Below the pieces are notes generated by a model that saw nothing but the letters and a program-made list of their open reading frames with translations, was not told the origin of the DNA and searched no databases. From the NCBI RefSeq assembly GCF_016595435.1, contig NZ_JAENIJ010000015.1, positions 1 through 64,000 of the forward strand: 64,000 nt of DNA, given 5' to 3'. Shown in pieces: positions 61,514 through 64,000 of this stretch (positions are counted from its first letter, which is position 1; the number at the start of each line of letters is the position of its first letter). A program made the translations under genes and the position numbers. Source of the stretch: Luteolibacter pohnpeiensis (GTDB lineage: Bacteria > Verrucomicrobiota > Verrucomicrobiia > Verrucomicrobiales > Akkermansiaceae).

Positions 61514-63753
61514 GGTCCGTTTCCTTTCTCCTCAGGAGCTACTGCTGGATCCGCCGGCACTGGCTGCTCACTCGCTGGAGCTGTAGGTGGTGGTGTTGGA
61601 TCGTTGGCGGGAGTTGCCGGAGTTTCATCCATAGGAGCTTCTGATGCATCATCTCCCTCTGGTGATTTCTGACGGTAGTCATCCACAGTCTTGACCGATT
61701 CCGGGAAAGTCTTGCCTTCACGCCGTGCCTCCAGCGTTTCCTTTTTCATATCTTCATCAATCCAGAGCACGTGAACTTCATGGGGATCGTAAACCACGGG
61801 CGGGCAGAATTTTGTCGTATCGGAATCCGGCCAACGCACCCAGCGCCACGAGCCGACCCGCACGAAGTCAACTGCGTAGCCAGGCAGGAAGATCGCTTCG
61901 TCATGCATGATATGCTGCAATTTCTGAACCGCGGTCCTCAAGTCATCCATGGTGGTCGCCGTGCGAACCTCCTCACTCAGCATATCAGTATCCGGTCTCG
62001 CCCAGGCGAAGGTGTTGTTGGTATTCGGTTTGAGATTACCGCTTTCATCGTAGGCGTTCGACGAATGGAGGAACTGATAGAAATCCGGCATGGGCGGCTC
62101 GATGCCCCAGGCACCGAGTGCGATATCATGCTGCTTCAACATTTCCTTTTTGTAGGCAACCGTCGCCTCCAGGCCATCGAGCCGCAGCTCAAGACCGCAG
62201 TTTTTTGCCTCTTCACGAAGCAGTGAGAAAATTTGATCGTAAATCGGAAGCGTCGGATAAGTGATGGATACCGAAAGGCGTGTGCCATCGGCCTTTTTGA
62301 GAATTCCATCCCGATCCTCCTGGGTGAAACCCGCCTTGGCAAAAGAGGCTCGCGCATCTGAAATCGAAAAGCCCCGGGCTTTGATCGTAGGATCACTCAG
62401 CCCCTCGTAACCTTCGTTAAAAGCATTCAGCCGCTGGTAATCTCCGCGGAACATCACGTTGATGACCTTTTTCCAATTCAGCGATTCGGCGATTCCGATT
62501 CGCACATCCCGCTCTTTCAATAAAGGCCGGCTCACATTGACATACAAGCCACGGGGAATTTTCGGGTAGCGGGTGTAAAAGGTAACTTTATCGATGTAGC
62601 CATTATAAACAGGCTTCATCTCCGACTTTTCATACCAAAGCTCCGGAGTCGTGATAAGGAAGGTATCAAGCTCACCTGCCTTGAACAATTCAAAGGCCTT
62701 CGACTGGTCACGAACCACGGTGTAAACGATCTTGTCCGGGTTGTAACGATACTTGTAGTACTTCCGATCTTTCGCCCACCAGTTCTTCACCCGCGTTTCG
62801 GTGATGGAGACACCTTTGACAATATCTTCAGGTTTCACCTCGTAAGCGCCCGTGGTTGGCCGGAACCGCCACTGATAACGAGTATCATAATCCGGGCCGT
62901 ATTCCGCGAAGAAATGAGGAGGAGAAGGAGTAAAATCCCCGGCAATCAATGGACCGTAAACTTGTGCCTCCGGCAATGAAATGGAGATCGTATGATCATC
63001 GTACATCGCCACCTGGGCCAGGTTTTCCTTGAAGTATTGCTTGGCGTAGGGGTTGACCACGTTGTCGGAAACATTGACGTAGACGCTCACCAGATAGTCC
63101 TTGGCATGAACCGGCTCACCATCGGAATAGCGCGCTGCCGGATCAATTTTGTAATAAATGGTGCGACCATCTTTTGAGACTGCCCAGCTGCTCGCGACCC
63201 CTGGAATCATGTGCATGGTTTCGCGATGGTAATCAACCAATGGAATGTCGATGTCATCGTAAAGATAGCCACGGAAACTGTTATTTGAATTATCACCAAA
63301 CAACCGGGTCGTCGGAGGAAAATCAGGAATGTATTGCCGCAGCACACCGCCCTTCTTCGCACGCGGATCGCCGATCTCAGGCTCATTCATGCCGTCATCC
63401 CATACCAGATCGGTAGGAATCTCGGATGGATCGCCCATCTTCAAATAGTCACCAAGACTCAAGCGAAATGCCCACTTTTCGAGTTCACGGGCATTGGCCT
63501 GCAGCCGGACTTCGAGAAGCTTGCGCTTCTCATCATCGGCCTTGGCGATCTCTTCTTCCAAATGCGCCTTCTCCTTGATGGCTGCATCTTGCTGCTCGAT
63601 CAGCCATTTGTGAATGAAGTCATTATAACGCGGGACAAACCCATCGAAGTCATAGCGCGACCCCAAGGCGCCCTCCTCATGACGACATCCGTTGAGTCCA
63701 AAGCAGCCGACGATTGCGGCTACCACCGCGAGTAGTGAAAACAGGAAACGCAT
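61510..63753 (-). CDS. Peptide-binding lipoprotein of ABC transporter (YejA/OppA-like), with extra coiled coil and Pro-rich tail
   Basis: The 747-residue protein has a lipoprotein-type signal ending LNGC (Cys near residue 24). Residues 45-98 are a charged coiled coil (for example AAIKEKAHLEEEIAKADDEK) absent from ordinary OppA. From about 115 follows the SBP_bac_5 domain: KKGGVLRQYIPDFPPTTRLF, IPGVASSWAVSKDGRTIYYKI, and FSISDARASFAKAGF. About residues 665-747 form a Pro/Thr/Ala-rich tail. It would bind peptides on the periplasmic side. The ATG at 63753 shares its A with the stop of the upstream permease. Confidence 0.88.
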   Translation of the reverse strand: MRFLFSLLAVVAAIVGCFGLNGCRHEEGALGSRYDFDGFVPRYNDFIHKWLIEQQDAAIKEKAHLEEEIAKADDEKRKLLEVRLQANARELEKWAFRLSLGDYLKMGDPSEIPTDLVWDDGMNEPEIGDPRAKKGGVLRQYIPDFPPTTRLFGDNSNNSFRGYLYDDIDIPLVDYHRETMHMIPGVASSWAVSKDGRTIYYKIDPAARYSDGEPVHAKDYLVSVYVNVSDNVVNPYAKQYFKENLAQVAMYDDHTISISLPEAQVYGPLIAGDFTPSPPHFFAEYGPDYDTRYQWRFRPTTGAYEVKPEDIVKGVSITETRVKNWWAKDRKYYKYRYNPDKIVYTVVRDQSKAFELFKAGELDTFLITTPELWYEKSEMKPVYNGYIDKVTFYTRYPKIPRGLYVNVSRPLLKERDVRIGIAESLNWKKVINVMFRGDYQRLNAFNEGYEGLSDPTIKARGFSISDARASFAKAGFTQEDRDGILKKADGTRLSVSITYPTLPIYDQIFSLLREEAKNCGLELRLDGLEATVAYKKEMLKQHDIALGAWGIEPPMPDFYQFLHSSNAYDESGNLKPNTNNTFAWARPDTDMLSEEVRTATTMDDLRTAVQKLQHIMHDEAIFLPGYAVDFVRVGSWRWVRWPDSDTTKFCPPVVYDPHEVHVLWIDEDMKKETLEARREGKTFPESVKTVDDYRQKSPEGDDASEAPMDETPATPANDPTPPPTAPASEQPVPADPAVAPEEKGNGP

Positions 63754-64000
63754 CAACGGTAGTAGGTGAATTTTTTCGGATCAAAGGCCTCGCGGATCGC
63801 TTCGCCGATGAACGTGATCAAAACCAGAAGTCCAACCAGGGCAATGAAGGTGGATGTCACAAGCCATGGGGCGGAAAGGTTCGACAGGCCATCACTCAAC
63901 AGTCGCCCCCAAGTTGCATATTCCGGCGGTAAACCGAAACCGAGGTAATCGAGTGAAGCGAGCGACGAAATCAAAGAGGAAAGACTGAACGGAACCAAGG
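63753..64000 (-). CDS. yejE: Peptide ABC transporter permease, YejE/OppC-like (truncated by the window edge)
   Basis: Only the last 81 residues are in the window. They contain LASLDYLGFGLPPEYATWG, LSAPWLVTSTFIALVGLLVLITFIGEAIRE and the DPKK terminus typical of YejE and DppC/OppC permeases. The rest of the gene and probably yejB lie to the right of base 64000. The stop is TGA at 63753-63755, overlapping the next start by one base. Confidence 0.88.
   Translation of the reverse strand, partial: LVPFSLSSLISSLASLDYLGFGLPPEYATWGRLLSDGLSNLSAPWLVTSTFIALVGLLVLITFIGEAIREAFDPKKFTYYR

Noticed and set aside
1-64000. CRISPR arrays, tRNA or rRNA genes, complete insertion sequences
   Set aside because: I scanned for regular direct repeats, TTCGA-containing tRNA T-loops with acceptor pairing, rRNA core sequences and transposase motifs, and found none that holds up. 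Short tRNAs could still be missed by eye.

Overview
The window looks like a chromosomal segment of a Gram-negative, heterotrophic bacterium of the Verrucomicrobiota (inference, no phylogeny run). The evidence is a ZnuD-like TonB receptor, lipoproteins, many secreted glycan-active enzymes, several Gfo/Idh/MocA oxidoreductases (one with a Tat signal), a DUF1559-style prepilin-like protein, secreted proteins ending in a 'D-DG-PN ... WSDDL-W ... RFLR' module, and start codons that mostly lack a Shine-Dalgarno sequence. Genes are dense and mostly housekeeping. I found no tRNA, rRNA, CRISPR array or complete insertion sequence.

Layout. 1-4.4 kb: an integron-type tyrosine recombinase with no cassette array in view, a 430-bp unassigned stretch, and a copper-type P-ATPase. 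4.4-6.9 kb: a prepilin-like protein and a tight tsaE-nagB-membrane protein run. 6.9-12.1 kb (minus): a sugar-catabolic-looking operon with two Gfo/Idh oxidoreductases, a PIG-L deacetylase, ApbE and a SUMF1-fold protein without the catalytic cysteines; a GH43 enzyme is divergent from it. 13-22.8 kb: rlmN, an ABC-F protein, the TonB receptor, nrdR with an unusual partner, recR, bcp and a CDP-alcohol phosphatidyltransferase. 22.8-27.1 kb (minus): ECF sigma factor, small membrane protein, HtrA-like protein without a catalytic triad, maf, lipid kinase and sanA, a plausible envelope-stress cluster. 27-38.6 kb: mutarotase, hydrolases, an AraC regulator, rmuC, superoxide dismutase, a LOG-family protein, a uracil-DNA glycosylase that has lost iron-sulfur ligands, and a PspA/DUF1232 pair.

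38.6-46.1 kb: xerD, a CBS/DHH pyrophosphatase, argS and ptsN on the minus strand, then grpE-dnaJ-rsmE on the plus strand. 46.2-56.5 kb: a large secreted CAP-domain protein, mazG-rhomboid (minus), GTP-dependent PEP carboxykinase, a GH85 endo-beta-N-acetylglucosaminidase and a 2-Cys peroxiredoxin with a strong terminator. 56.9-64 kb: an acyltransferase-3 membrane protein, a CE2-type lipoprotein esterase, acylphosphatase, and a Yej/Opp-type peptide transporter operon running off the right edge.

No complete novel defence or mobile system is evident. The strongest leads are the C-terminal module shared by the CAP and GH85 proteins, the sigma/membrane protein/pseudo-HtrA cluster, the uracil-DNA glycosylase without its Fe-S cysteines, and the deacetylase/dehydrogenase/ApbE/SUMF operon.
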